64,000 bases of DNA from Acidovorax defluvii (GTDB lineage Bacteria; Pseudomonadota; Gammaproteobacteria; Burkholderiales; Burkholderiaceae_C), in assembly GCA_003268905.1 (NCBI GenBank), contig QLTU01000006.1:62001-126000 (forward strand), read 5' to 3'. A program made the translations under genes and the position numbers. Below are positions 42,207 through 50,368 of the stretch, piece after piece (position 1 is the stretch's first letter; each line of letters opens with the position of its first letter). The notes under the pieces were generated by a model. It searched no databases. It was not told the DNA's origin and saw nothing but the letters and a program-made list of their open reading frames with translations.

Positions 42207-43835
42207 TTGCACCGCACCCGCTTTTCCTTATCCACCTTGCCCCTGATCCTGCTGGTGGGCCTGCTGGCCTTGCCCGTGCTGGCGCTGCTGGCATCGTGGC
42301 TGCCCTGGGGCGTGGTGCAGGCCGACACCGGCGCCATCCTGCGCGAGATGGCCAGCACCGTGCTGCCTGGTTACGTCTGGACCACGCTGTGGCTGGGCCT
42401 GTGGGTGGCGGTGGGCGCGGCCGTGGTGGGCACGGCCACGGCCGCGGCGGTCACGCTGTTCGAGTTTCCGGGCCGGCGCGTCTTTGAGTGGCTGCTGCTG
42501 CTGCCGCTGGCCATGCCGGCGTATGTCACGGCCTATGCCTACACCGACTTTCTGCAATTCAGCGGGCCGCTGCAGGTAGGGCTGCGCGAGACCTTCGGGC
42601 TGGAGGGGCGCCTGCTGCCCGAGGTGCGCAGCCTGTGGGGTGCCATCTGGGTGTTTACTTTTTCGCTGTATCCCTATGTTTACCTGCTGGCGCGCACGGC
42701 GCTGGGCGAGCGCGCGGCGCACCTGATGGAGGCCGCACGCCTGCTGGGCGCGCCGCTCTCTCGGCGCATCACCTCCATCGCGCTGCCGCTGGCGCGCCCG
42801 GCCGTGGCCGCGGGCGTGGCGCTGGCGCTGATGGAAACCCTGGCCGACTTTGGCGTGACCAGCTACTTCGGCATCCAGACCTTCACCACCGGCATCATCA
42901 AGGCCTGGTTGTCCATGGACAACCGCATTGCCGCAGCGCAGTTGTCCACCATGCTGCTGGCCCTGGTGCTCGTGCTGCTGTGGCTGGAGCACCGTGCCGA
43001 GCGGCGCATGCGTTTCACTGCCAAGGGCACCGGCCACGCGGGCGCCACCGAGGCCCAGCCCGTGCCACTGCGTGGTCTGGCGCGTGGCCTGGCCTGGGGC
43101 GTGTGTACGCTGCCCGTGTTCATGGGATTTGTGGCGCCGGTGGCCTTCATGCTGCGCCCGCTGGCGTCGGACTGGTCGGTGCTGCCCTGGAGCCGTTTTC
43201 TCGAATGGGCCTGGAACAGCGTGCGGCTCGGTGGCATCACCGCCGGCCTGGCAGTGGCCGTGGCGCTGGCGCTGGCCTTTGCCGTGCGCCGCAAGCCCGA
43301 CCTGCTCACGCGCGGCGTGGTGCGGCTGGCCAGTGTGGGCTATGCCGTACCAGGCGCCGTGATCGTGGTGGGCTTGCTGCTGCCGGTGGGCTGGGTGCAG
43401 GCGCACTTTCCGCATTGGGGCGTGGGCGCGCTGGTCACCACCACGGCGGTGGGCATTGTGTGGGCGTACCTGGTGCGCTTTTGTGCAGTGGCGCTGCAAT
43501 CGGTGCAAAGCGGCTATGCGCGCATTCCGGCCAGCCTGGACGACTCGGCCCGCATGCTGGGCGCGGGCAGCGCGCGCCTGATGGCCAATGTGCACTGGCC
43601 GCTGCTGCGCCGCTCTACCGCCGCCGCTGCGCTGCTGGTGTTTGTGGACGTGATGAAAGAGCTGCCCGCCACCATGGTGCTGCGCCCCTTCAACAGCGAC
43701 ACCCTGGCCGTGGTGGCCTACCAGCTGGCGCGCGATGAGCGACTGGGCGAGGCCGCCCTGCCTTCGCTGGCGCTGGTGGCGGTGGGGCTGGTGCCGGTGA
43801 TCCTGCTCAGCCGCACGCTGCGCGGCCGCGCCTGA
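42207..43835 (+). CDS. fbpB: iron ABC transporter permease (FbpB type)
   Basis: Fused two-domain permease of 542 aa with about twelve membrane segments. EAA loops, which contact the ATPase, occur twice: EAARLLGAPLSRRITSIALP (about 172-191) and DSARMLGAGSARLMANVHWP (about 448-467). The first helix is LPLILLVGLLALPVLALLA. The start is TTG 42207 with no obvious ribosome-binding site. It partners the divergent ATPase; the binding protein must come from elsewhere. Confidence 0.88.
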   Translation: MHRTRFSLSTLPLILLVGLLALPVLALLASWLPWGVVQADTGAILREMASTVLPGYVWTTLWLGLWVAVGAAVVGTATAAAVTLFEFPGRRVFEWLLLLPLAMPAYVTAYAYTDFLQFSGPLQVGLRETFGLEGRLLPEVRSLWGAIWVFTFSLYPYVYLLARTALGERAAHLMEAARLLGAPLSRRITSIALPLARPAVAAGVALALMETLADFGVTSYFGIQTFTTGIIKAWLSMDNRIAAAQLSTMLLALVLVLLWLEHRAERRMRFTAKGTGHAGATEAQPVPLRGLARGLAWGVCTLPVFMGFVAPVAFMLRPLASDWSVLPWSRFLEWAWNSVRLGGITAGLAVAVALALAFAVRRKPDLLTRGVVRLASVGYAVPGAVIVVGLLLPVGWVQAHFPHWGVGALVTTTAVGIVWAYLVRFCAVALQSVQSGYARIPASLDDSARMLGAGSARLMANVHWPLLRRSTAAAALLVFVDVMKELPATMVLRPFNSDTLAVVAYQLARDERLGEAALPSLALVAVGLVPVILLSRTLRGRA

Positions 43836-44178
43836 AACCCGCCGGGCTCTGCGGCCCGGCGCTGTTGCCCAGCGGCCGCCATGCGCCGTCGCTATGCTTG
43901 GGCACCATGCGGCTGTTTGCACCAACTCACCCCCCGCCTGGCAACGCCCGGTTCATCCGGCCTTTTGAAGCGTGCCACCCCGTTCGGGCTGGGCTTGTCG
44001 AAGCCCTTTCGCAAGTCCGGGGCGAACGGGGTTCTGTCGTTGCAATCCACCGTGCCATGCCAAGGGCTCGGGCCGCAGGAGCAGGCCACTGGATGTCCAC
44101 CACCGGCTGTGCCACCCTGGGCGGCTCGGCCCGCCTGGCGCCGCCGTGTGGGCACATGGCCACACCACAAGGTGCCGC
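43836..44178. other. 343-nt non-coding gap with hairpin and REP-like element
   Basis: Between fbpB and the cardiolipin synthase. Holds a GC hairpin CGCCGGG/CCCGGCG (43840-43861) lacking a U-tract just past fbpB, and a REP-like palindrome (43977-44032). Frames open across the gap show no recognisable protein, so I see nothing coding. Confidence 0.6.
43977..44032. repeat. REP-like palindromic element
   Basis: Perfect 10-bp arms ACCCCGTTCG (43977-43986) and CGAACGGGGT (44023-44032) around GGCTGGGCTTGTCGAAGCCC. The core GTTCGGGCTGGGCTTGTCGA resembles a widespread bacterial REP-type sequence. Confidence 0.7.
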
Positions 44179-45591
44179 ATGACCGACTTCGTGCTGCTGT
44201 CCGGCCTGGGCCACGCCATGCTGGTGGTTGCTGGCTTGCTGGTGTATGTGATGTTCACCCGCATCGACCACCAGCGCCGCCATCCCTCTGCGGCGCTGGC
44301 GTGGGTGCTGGGCATCGTGGCGTTTCCCTATGTGGCGCTGCCATTGTTTTTGCTGGTGGGCTCGCGCAAGTTTGCGCGGCCGCTGCGCACGCTGCACCGG
44401 CCCGGCACTGCGACGACGCCCAGCCACGCGGCGACGGGCGAGGGCCCCGCCTGGGCCACGCACCTGCTGGCGGGCATGGACCTGGCGCCCGCCGTGCGCA
44501 ACGCCCATGTCCACTTCCACGAAGACGGCCCTGAGGCCCTTCAGGCCTTGCTGGCCCTCATCGACTCTGCCCGGCACAGCCTGGATGTGTGCACCTTTGT
44601 GTTCCACCACGACGAGGTGGGCGACCGTGTGGCCCAGGCCCTGGTGCAATGCGCCCAGCGCGGCGTGGCCACGCGGCTGCTGGTGGATGCCGTGGGCAGC
44701 CTGCACACGCCGGCTGCCGTGCTGAGCCAGCTTGCCCGCCAGGGCGTGACAGTGCGGCGCTTCATGCCCCTGCTGCACAACCCCATGCGCGGGCGCACCA
44801 ACCTGCGCAACCACCGCAAGGTCGCCGTGGCCGACGGGGCACGCCTTTGGAGCGGCGGGCGCAACCTGGCCAGCGAATACTTTCTGGACCGCCCCGGCAA
44901 GCCCGCCTGGCTGGACCTGAGCTTTGATGTCGAAGGCCCGCTGGCTGCGCTGGCCCAGGCGCAGTTTCGGGCCGACTGGCGCGCCGCCACCGGCCGTGTG
45001 CGCTTCACCCGCCACCTGCCGCCACCGCGCCATGCGCTGGTCGGCCCACCCGGCGGCGCGCTGGCCCAGTGGGTGCCCAGCGGGCCCGACCAGCCCGACG
45101 ATACCGTCTATGCGCTGCTGCTCACGGCGGCTTATCACGCGCAGCGCCGCATCGTGGCCATCACGCCGTATTTCGTGCCCGACGAGGCCCTGCTCGATGC
45201 CTGGTGCATTGCCTGCCGGCGCGGGGTGCAGGTGCACCTCATCGTGCCCGCCCGCTCCAACCACCGCCTGGCCGACCTGGCCCGCGAACGCGCCCTGCGC
45301 CAGCTGTCCACCGCGGGCGCACGGGTGTGGCTGGCCCCCGGCATGGTGCACGCCAAGGCGGTGGTTATCGACGACAGCATGGCGCTGACCGGTTCGGTCA
45401 ACCTCGATGCGCGCAGCCTGTTCCTTAACTACGAACACATGACGGCCTTTTACGACCGCGAGCAAGTGCAATGGCTGGCCCACTGGTGCGCCCGCCACAT
45501 CGCCACCGCCCAGCCCCACCACGCACGCCAGCCGTCGTGGCTGCGCGACATCGCCGAGGGCGTGGTGCGGGCGGTGGGGTTTCAGCTGTAG
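44179..45591 (+). CDS. cls: cardiolipin synthase/phospholipase D-family protein
   Basis: PLD-superfamily enzyme of 470 aa. Two N-terminal membrane helices (LSGLGHAMLVVAGLLVYVMF and LGIVAFPYVALPLFLLVG) are followed by two complete HKD motifs: NHRKVAVADGARLWSGGRN (about 211) and VHAKAVVIDDSMALTGSVN (about 390). Such proteins join two phosphatidylglycerols into cardiolipin. ATG 44179 follows AAGGTG; the open frame upstream lacks homologous features. Confidence 0.9.
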   Translation: MTDFVLLSGLGHAMLVVAGLLVYVMFTRIDHQRRHPSAALAWVLGIVAFPYVALPLFLLVGSRKFARPLRTLHRPGTATTPSHAATGEGPAWATHLLAGMDLAPAVRNAHVHFHEDGPEALQALLALIDSARHSLDVCTFVFHHDEVGDRVAQALVQCAQRGVATRLLVDAVGSLHTPAAVLSQLARQGVTVRRFMPLLHNPMRGRTNLRNHRKVAVADGARLWSGGRNLASEYFLDRPGKPAWLDLSFDVEGPLAALAQAQFRADWRAATGRVRFTRHLPPPRHALVGPPGGALAQWVPSGPDQPDDTVYALLLTAAYHAQRRIVAITPYFVPDEALLDAWCIACRRGVQVHLIVPARSNHRLADLARERALRQLSTAGARVWLAPGMVHAKAVVIDDSMALTGSVNLDARSLFLNYEHMTAFYDREQVQWLAHWCARHIATAQPHHARQPSWLRDIAEGVVRAVGFQL

Positions 45592-45947
45592 GGCGTGCCC
45601 GCTGCAGGCGAGGGTGCGCAGCAAGGCAAGCGCGGCGAACGCGGCCCGCGCATGGTTAAGTTAACTCCTGATTTGATAGCTGCTTGCGCTTAAGAATAAA
45701 GGGCTAGAGGCCGATTTGACTCAATATCTGTCAACGGAGTGTTTTTCCCTGCCTTCGGCGTCTCTTCCCGATCAGTCATGCGCCTGTCTTCATGTCGGTT
45801 GCGGCGGAGCATTCACCACGCCTTGGAGGCGCGGCATGCGCGCTATACGGCAATGCAGGCATTTGTCCGAGGCGCGATGGGCCCATTGCAACTGGCTTCA
45901 ACGCCTCGCAGCATGTTGTTGCATGGATCCAGGCCGCTTCTCACAGG
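45592..45947. other. 356-nt gap before the tRNA terminator
   Basis: Between cls and the tRNA terminator. It holds one family A repeat (45676-45720). Short open frames here run into the antisense of the tRNA and encode no recognisable protein. Confidence 0.55.
45676..45720 (+). repeat. family A hairpin repeat, copy 6
   Basis: Forward copy ATAGCTGCTTGCGCTTAAGA, then ATAAAGGGCTAGAGGCCGAT and TTGAC. The right arm is decayed (AAGGGCTAG for AAGCGCTAG). Confidence 0.8.
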
Positions 45948-45988
45948 GGAAAAAGAAAAAGGCCGGAAGCTTGCGGAAGCTTCCGGCC
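45948..45988 (-). terminator. intrinsic terminator after tRNA-Arg
   Basis: Perfect 12-bp inverted repeat GGCCGGAAGCTT (45961-45972) and AAGCTTCCGGCC (45977-45988) with a GCGG loop. On the minus strand it is followed by TTTTTCTTTTT, 7 nt beyond the tRNA 3' end. Confidence 0.92.
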
Positions 45989-45995
45989 TTGCATG

Positions 45996-46070
45996 TGGTC
46001 CCCTCGACAGGAATCGAACCTGTATCTAGCGCTTAGGAGGCACTCGTTCTATCCATTGAACTACGAGGAG
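45996..46070 (-). tRNA. tRNA-Arg (anticodon CCU)
   Basis: Cloverleaf on the minus strand: acceptor CTCCTCG pairing with CGAGGGG (one G-U), D stem GTTC/GAAC, anticodon stem AGTGC/GCGCT with loop CTCCTAA giving anticodon CCT, and T arm ACAGG-TTCGATT-CCTGT. The discriminator is A and CCA is encoded. It reads AGG codons. It lies 50 nt past the tamB stop with its own candidate -10. Confidence 0.95.
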
Positions 46071-46080
46071 GCAGCCGACG

Positions 46081-46086
46081 ATTGTA
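46081..46086 (-). promoter_or_regulatory. candidate -10 box for tRNA-Arg
   Basis: TACAAT on the minus strand, ending 10 nt before the tRNA 5' end. The -35 region is not obvious in the GC-rich flank. Confidence 0.4.
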
Positions 46087-46120
46087 GAGGGTGGGCGGGG
46101 CGCCGGTTTTCGCGGTGAAA

Positions 46121-49100
46121 TCAGTCGTAGCGCACGGTGTAGATGATGTCCACGGCGCTTTTTTCGCCTGTCTGGCCGCGCAGTGTGAGGCGGCGCGAGA
46201 GGTCGTAGAAGATGTAGAGCGTGCCCAGCGTGCCCGACAGGCTGCGCTCGTAGGTCACATACATGTCTTTGGACAGGCGCTTGCCGAAGGTGAGCGCAGC
46301 GCTGGTGGCGTCTTCGCCGGTGCCGGGGCCCTTGAAGCCGATTTCGTCCAGGCCCAGGCGGCTGGCCACCTGGGCGGTGGGGTTGCTGCCGCCGCCGCGC
46401 CCCAGCAGGGTCAGGGCGGCTTGTTGCAGCACAGCGGCTTCGGCGCCACCGTTGGCCGCATCGCGGCCCAGCACCACCCACGACAGCTTTTCGGCGTCGG
46501 GCATTTCGGGGTCGGAATACAGCCGCACGCGGGGCGACAGGGCCGAGCCGGTGACCTGCACCCCTGCGCGCACGCTGATGTTGGGGCGCAGCGCCAGAAT
46601 GTCGAGCGCGGGGTTGTTGTAGGGGCCGTTGAAACGGATCAGGCCCGTCTCCACGTCCAGCATCTGGCCCCAGGCGCGGTAACGGCCCGCGTCGGTGCGC
46701 ACCTCACCCGTCACGCGGGGTGGGGCACCGGGCACGGTGCTGCTGCGGATGTCCAGCTCGCCGGTGAGGCGCGTGGTGATGCCCTGGCCCTGCAGCGCAA
46801 AGTCGCGGCCCAGGTTGAGGGTGATGGCAATGGCAGGTGGCCGGGGGGTTTCGGCTTGCGCTGCTTTCTGGTTGGCGCGGGCGGCCACCTGGGCCTTGGC
46901 CTGGTCTGCGCGGTCTTTGGCGGCCGAGCGCACCACCACGTCCGAGCCCAGGCTCGGCGCTGATTCGTCGGGCAGGATGATGGTGGCCCGGTCGGTGGTG
47001 AGCTTGCCGCGCACGCTGAACTGGCCCTGTTGCAGCTGCGCCTGCACCTGGCCCGACACGCTGACCTGCCGGTCGGCGCGCACCAGCACCTGCAGCGCGC
47101 GGGCCTCGGCCGTGATGTCCATGGCAATGCCCGACATGCCCTCATTGGGCTCGCCCCAGCTCAGCCGGCCCGAGCCCGTGAGCGTGCCGCCGTCTTGCGG
47201 CGCGGGCGTGCGGTTGCCGCTGAAGCCGGCAATGCGCGCGTTGCTGCCGCGCCCGCCTTGCAAGCGGAATTCGGTGATGTCGAGCTGATTGCCTCGCAGT
47301 GTGGCGCGCAGCTTGCCGCCCTGCAGGTCGACCCCATCGACGATGGAACGCACGGCCAGGCCGTCGGCGCCCAGCGTGCCGGCCCAGCGGGGGGCGTTGC
47401 GGGTGCCCGAAAGGGTGGCGTTGGCGTCGAGGGTGCCGCGCACGCGCCAGCCCGGTGGAGCCAGGGCCGACCACACGCCCACATCGGGAAGGCGGGCGCG
47501 CACGGTGGCGGCCAGCGGAGCATCGGGCGCCCAGGTGACACCCGCCAGTGCGTTGCCCCCCGCCTGCGTGCTGCCCAGGGTGAGGCGGGTATTGGCGGTG
47601 GCATCCATATCACCGGCGCGGTCGCTGGCCCAGAGCAGGCGCGCGCGCAGGGCGTCGCCTTCGGCCTCCAGTGTCAGCTCGGCCTGGCGCACGCCGGCAG
47701 GGCTGCCGGGCTGCGGGGTGGTGATGGAGGTGGGGCTGCCCGCGCCGGTGCCCTGGCCAGAGCTTTGCAGCACCGTGACCGGGGCGGCTTCGCCGGTGAG
47801 GATGCGCAGGTCGCCATTGGTGCGCCGCAGGCTGGCCTGGGCGCGCAGCGTGGCACCGGCATCCACGTTCCATTGGCCCTCCAGCACCATGTTGCCCCCC
47901 AGGCCCAGGCGGGCCAGCAGCGGCTGGGCCGGTTTGCCAGCCACCGCGGGCGTCCCTTCCAGCCCCAGCGCATCCAGCCATGCAAAGGGCAGGCCTTCCA
48001 AGCGGCCCTGGCTTTGCAAGCGCATTGCCGTGCCGGGCCCGGCCTGGTAGCGCGTGGCTTGCCATTGCAGCGCCACGCTGCCGGGCAGCGGGCCGGTAAG
48101 GCGGGCCTGGCCCGCCGCAGCCTGCAGCGCCACCGTGCCAGTTGTGGCGGGTGGCTGGCCCAGCTGCGCCGTCAAGGCCAGGGGCTGCAACAGCTCCAGT
48201 GTCCAGGGGCCGGGGCGTTGGGTGTCTTGCGCCTGAATACGCAGCTCGTTCACCTGCGCTTTCCACAGCGCGGCGGATGCCAGCCCGCCCGCGACGCGCG
48301 TGCGCAGCGTGGTCTGCAGCATGCCCGTGCGCAGCGTGCCGTCCAGTGCCAGCGTGGCCTGCCGCAGCGAACCCGCCAGTTCTGCCCGCAGCGATTGCAA
48401 CTGCACAGCGGTCGCCGTAGATGCGTTGCCCGGCGGCAGGGTCAGGTCGAGTTGCGGTGCGGTCAGCGTGGCCTGCAGGGTGAACGGGGTTTTGTCCGCG
48501 GGCGGCGCCGTGCCTGCCCGGGCAGCCTGCAGCTGCTCTGCCAGGCTTTGCCAGCCGCCGGTCCAGCGGCTGGTCAGTTGCGCCTGGCCCTTGATCGTGG
48601 CTCCTTGCAGGGCCGTGGCCAGGCCCGGCAGGCTGGTCAGCCAGCGCTGGGTGCGGTCGGCGTCGGTCCACTGCACCTGCAGCGATCCGGCACCGGTGCG
48701 GGGGGCCATTGCACCCGTGGCCTGGGCGCTGGCGCCGGGCACTGTGAGTTGCAACTTCCCTTGTGCGGATGGGGTGCCCAGCGCCACCCGCAGGTCGGTG
48801 GCCTCCAGCCGGGCCTGCATGGCATCGACCAGCAGGCGTTCCAGTCGCACCGTGCCGCCATTTTCTTGCGCCTGCCACTGCCCCTTGGCTTGCAAGGCAT
48901 TGATGCGCAGCGCAGGGGCGCGTGGCGCTCGCGGCGCTGTGGCTTTGCTGGCCTGGATGTCGGCCGTGAAAGCCATGCTGCCGTTGCCCTGGGTTTGCGC
49001 TACCACGCTACCCGAGAGCGGCGCTGCCGCCAGCGCCGTGTGCAGCGCCTCGGGGGGCAGGTTGCGCAGCTGGGCCTGTCCGTCGATGGCGCCCGTGGCG

Positions 49101-50368
49101 GGCGTGTAGTGGCCTTGCAGCGTGGCCGTGCCTTTGCCCACGCTGGCCGTAGCGTCGGGAATGCTCCAGCGCGTGCCATCCCAGTTGGCGCTGGCGGCAA
49201 GGGCGGTGAGCGGCAGGCGCGATTGGTCCCATGGGCCTGCCAGCTCGTTGTTGATTTGTGCCTGCACGGCCCAGCCAGGAGTGCCTTGGTCCGCGGTGGG
49301 GCCGGCCTGCAGCGTGCCGTTCAGCCGCGTGGCGGGCGCCTGGGGCCACAGCGTGGCCAGGTTGACGGCGCGCAGCGTGGCGCGGGCCTGCTGCACCGGC
49401 TGAGGCGCCCACGGGGCCAGCGTGGCCTGCAGAGCGGCCTGCATGGCTTCGGGTACGGCGGCGGCGGGGGTGGGTGGGGTGCGCTGCCGGGTGGGCGCAG
49501 CCATGCCGGGGGCTTGGGGCGTGGCGGCGGCGGGCTGCGCAGCCTGGGCAAGCGGGCGCAGCTGGGCATCCAGCTGCAATTGCGCGGCAGCGGTGGACAA
49601 GGTGCCTTTGAGTGTGGCGTGGGCCTGCACCTGCACGCTGGCGCTGCTGCCGGGCACGGCCTGGTGCACGCTGCCATCCACCGTGGCATCGAGCGCCATG
49701 GGAGCCTGGGCGTCCAAGGTGGCGCGGGCGGTGTATTGGCCCTGGGCCAGTGCCACATTGCCAATGGCCAGATGGTGCTGGCGCCCATCAAAGCGGTAGT
49801 CACCCGCCAGCCCCAGGGCTTCCACGGCCGGTGTGCCTGCCCATTGCAGGCGGTCAATGCGAAAGGGCAGGCCAATCTGCAGCGGCAGCACCAGCGTATC
49901 CAGTGGCGTCAGGGGCTCGGCGCTGGGCGGGCCCAGCGGGGTGATCGTCACGGTGGCGGCATGCACCTCGCCCAGCTCCAGGCGGCGCTGCAGCAAGGGT
50001 GCCAGTTGCCAGCCCACGCTGGCATCGTTGACTTCCACGCGCAGGGTCGGGCTGCTCCAGCGCAGCCAGCCAATGCGGCCGCCGCTGCGCAGCGATCCGC
50101 TCACCTCGCGGCTGTCCAGTGTTTGCCCGGCCGGCAGATGCAGGGCGGCGCGCGCCAGCAGGGCTGCCAAAGAACTGTCGCGGCCCGCCCACCACCAGGC
50201 CAGCGTGCCGACCGCCAGCACCAGGGCGCACAGGCCCACCAGCAACCAGCCCGAGAACCGCAGGACCCGGCGTACGTGTTTGCCGCGAACGGGTGCGGTG
50301 GGCGGGGTGGCGCCGCCCGCAGAGAAATCGGCCGGGGGCGTGCGCTGGGCGGGCGTCTGGCGGCGCAT
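46121..50368 (-). CDS. tamB: translocation and assembly module protein TamB
   Basis: Inner-membrane-anchored periplasmic-spanning protein of 1415 aa. A single N-terminal helix (FSGWLLVGLCALVLAVGTLA, about 37-56) is followed by a long repetitive beta-rich region forming the lipid-conducting groove. The C-terminal TamB/DUF490 domain has PRVRLYSDPEMPDAEKLSWV (split by residues about 1280-1300) and GTLYIFYDLSRRLTLRGQTG near the end. It works with TamA in outer-membrane protein assembly and phospholipid transport. ATG 50368 overlaps the tamA stop by one base. Confidence 0.95.
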   Translation of the reverse strand: MRRQTPAQRTPPADFSAGGATPPTAPVRGKHVRRVLRFSGWLLVGLCALVLAVGTLAWWWAGRDSSLAALLARAALHLPAGQTLDSREVSGSLRSGGRIGWLRWSSPTLRVEVNDASVGWQLAPLLQRRLELGEVHAATVTITPLGPPSAEPLTPLDTLVLPLQIGLPFRIDRLQWAGTPAVEALGLAGDYRFDGRQHHLAIGNVALAQGQYTARATLDAQAPMALDATVDGSVHQAVPGSSASVQVQAHATLKGTLSTAAAQLQLDAQLRPLAQAAQPAAATPQAPGMAAPTRQRTPPTPAAAVPEAMQAALQATLAPWAPQPVQQARATLRAVNLATLWPQAPATRLNGTLQAGPTADQGTPGWAVQAQINNELAGPWDQSRLPLTALAASANWDGTRWSIPDATASVGKGTATLQGHYTPATGAIDGQAQLRNLPPEALHTALAAAPLSGSVVAQTQGNGSMAFTADIQASKATAPRAPRAPALRINALQAKGQWQAQENGGTVRLERLLVDAMQARLEATDLRVALGTPSAQGKLQLTVPGASAQATGAMAPRTGAGSLQVQWTDADRTQRWLTSLPGLATALQGATIKGQAQLTSRWTGGWQSLAEQLQAARAGTAPPADKTPFTLQATLTAPQLDLTLPPGNASTATAVQLQSLRAELAGSLRQATLALDGTLRTGMLQTTLRTRVAGGLASAALWKAQVNELRIQAQDTQRPGPWTLELLQPLALTAQLGQPPATTGTVALQAAAGQARLTGPLPGSVALQWQATRYQAGPGTAMRLQSQGRLEGLPFAWLDALGLEGTPAVAGKPAQPLLARLGLGGNMVLEGQWNVDAGATLRAQASLRRTNGDLRILTGEAAPVTVLQSSGQGTGAGSPTSITTPQPGSPAGVRQAELTLEAEGDALRARLLWASDRAGDMDATANTRLTLGSTQAGGNALAGVTWAPDAPLAATVRARLPDVGVWSALAPPGWRVRGTLDANATLSGTRNAPRWAGTLGADGLAVRSIVDGVDLQGGKLRATLRGNQLDITEFRLQGGRGSNARIAGFSGNRTPAPQDGGTLTGSGRLSWGEPNEGMSGIAMDITAEARALQVLVRADRQVSVSGQVQAQLQQGQFSVRGKLTTDRATIILPDESAPSLGSDVVVRSAAKDRADQAKAQVAARANQKAAQAETPRPPAIAITLNLGRDFALQGQGITTRLTGELDIRSSTVPGAPPRVTGEVRTDAGRYRAWGQMLDVETGLIRFNGPYNNPALDILALRPNISVRAGVQVTGSALSPRVRLYSDPEMPDAEKLSWVVLGRDAANGGAEAAVLQQAALTLLGRGGGSNPTAQVASRLGLDEIGFKGPGTGEDATSAALTFGKRLSKDMYVTYERSLSGTLGTLYIFYDLSRRLTLRGQTGEKSAVDIIYTVRYD

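Noticed and set aside
42228-43925. Minus-strand frame opposite fbpB
   Set aside because: His/Gln/Gly-rich antisense of a membrane permease with intact EAA loops.
45716-46118. Short plus-strand frames ending STGIEPVSSA or RQESNLYLALRRHSF
   Set aside because: They read the antisense strand of tRNA-Arg, a common source of false small proteins.
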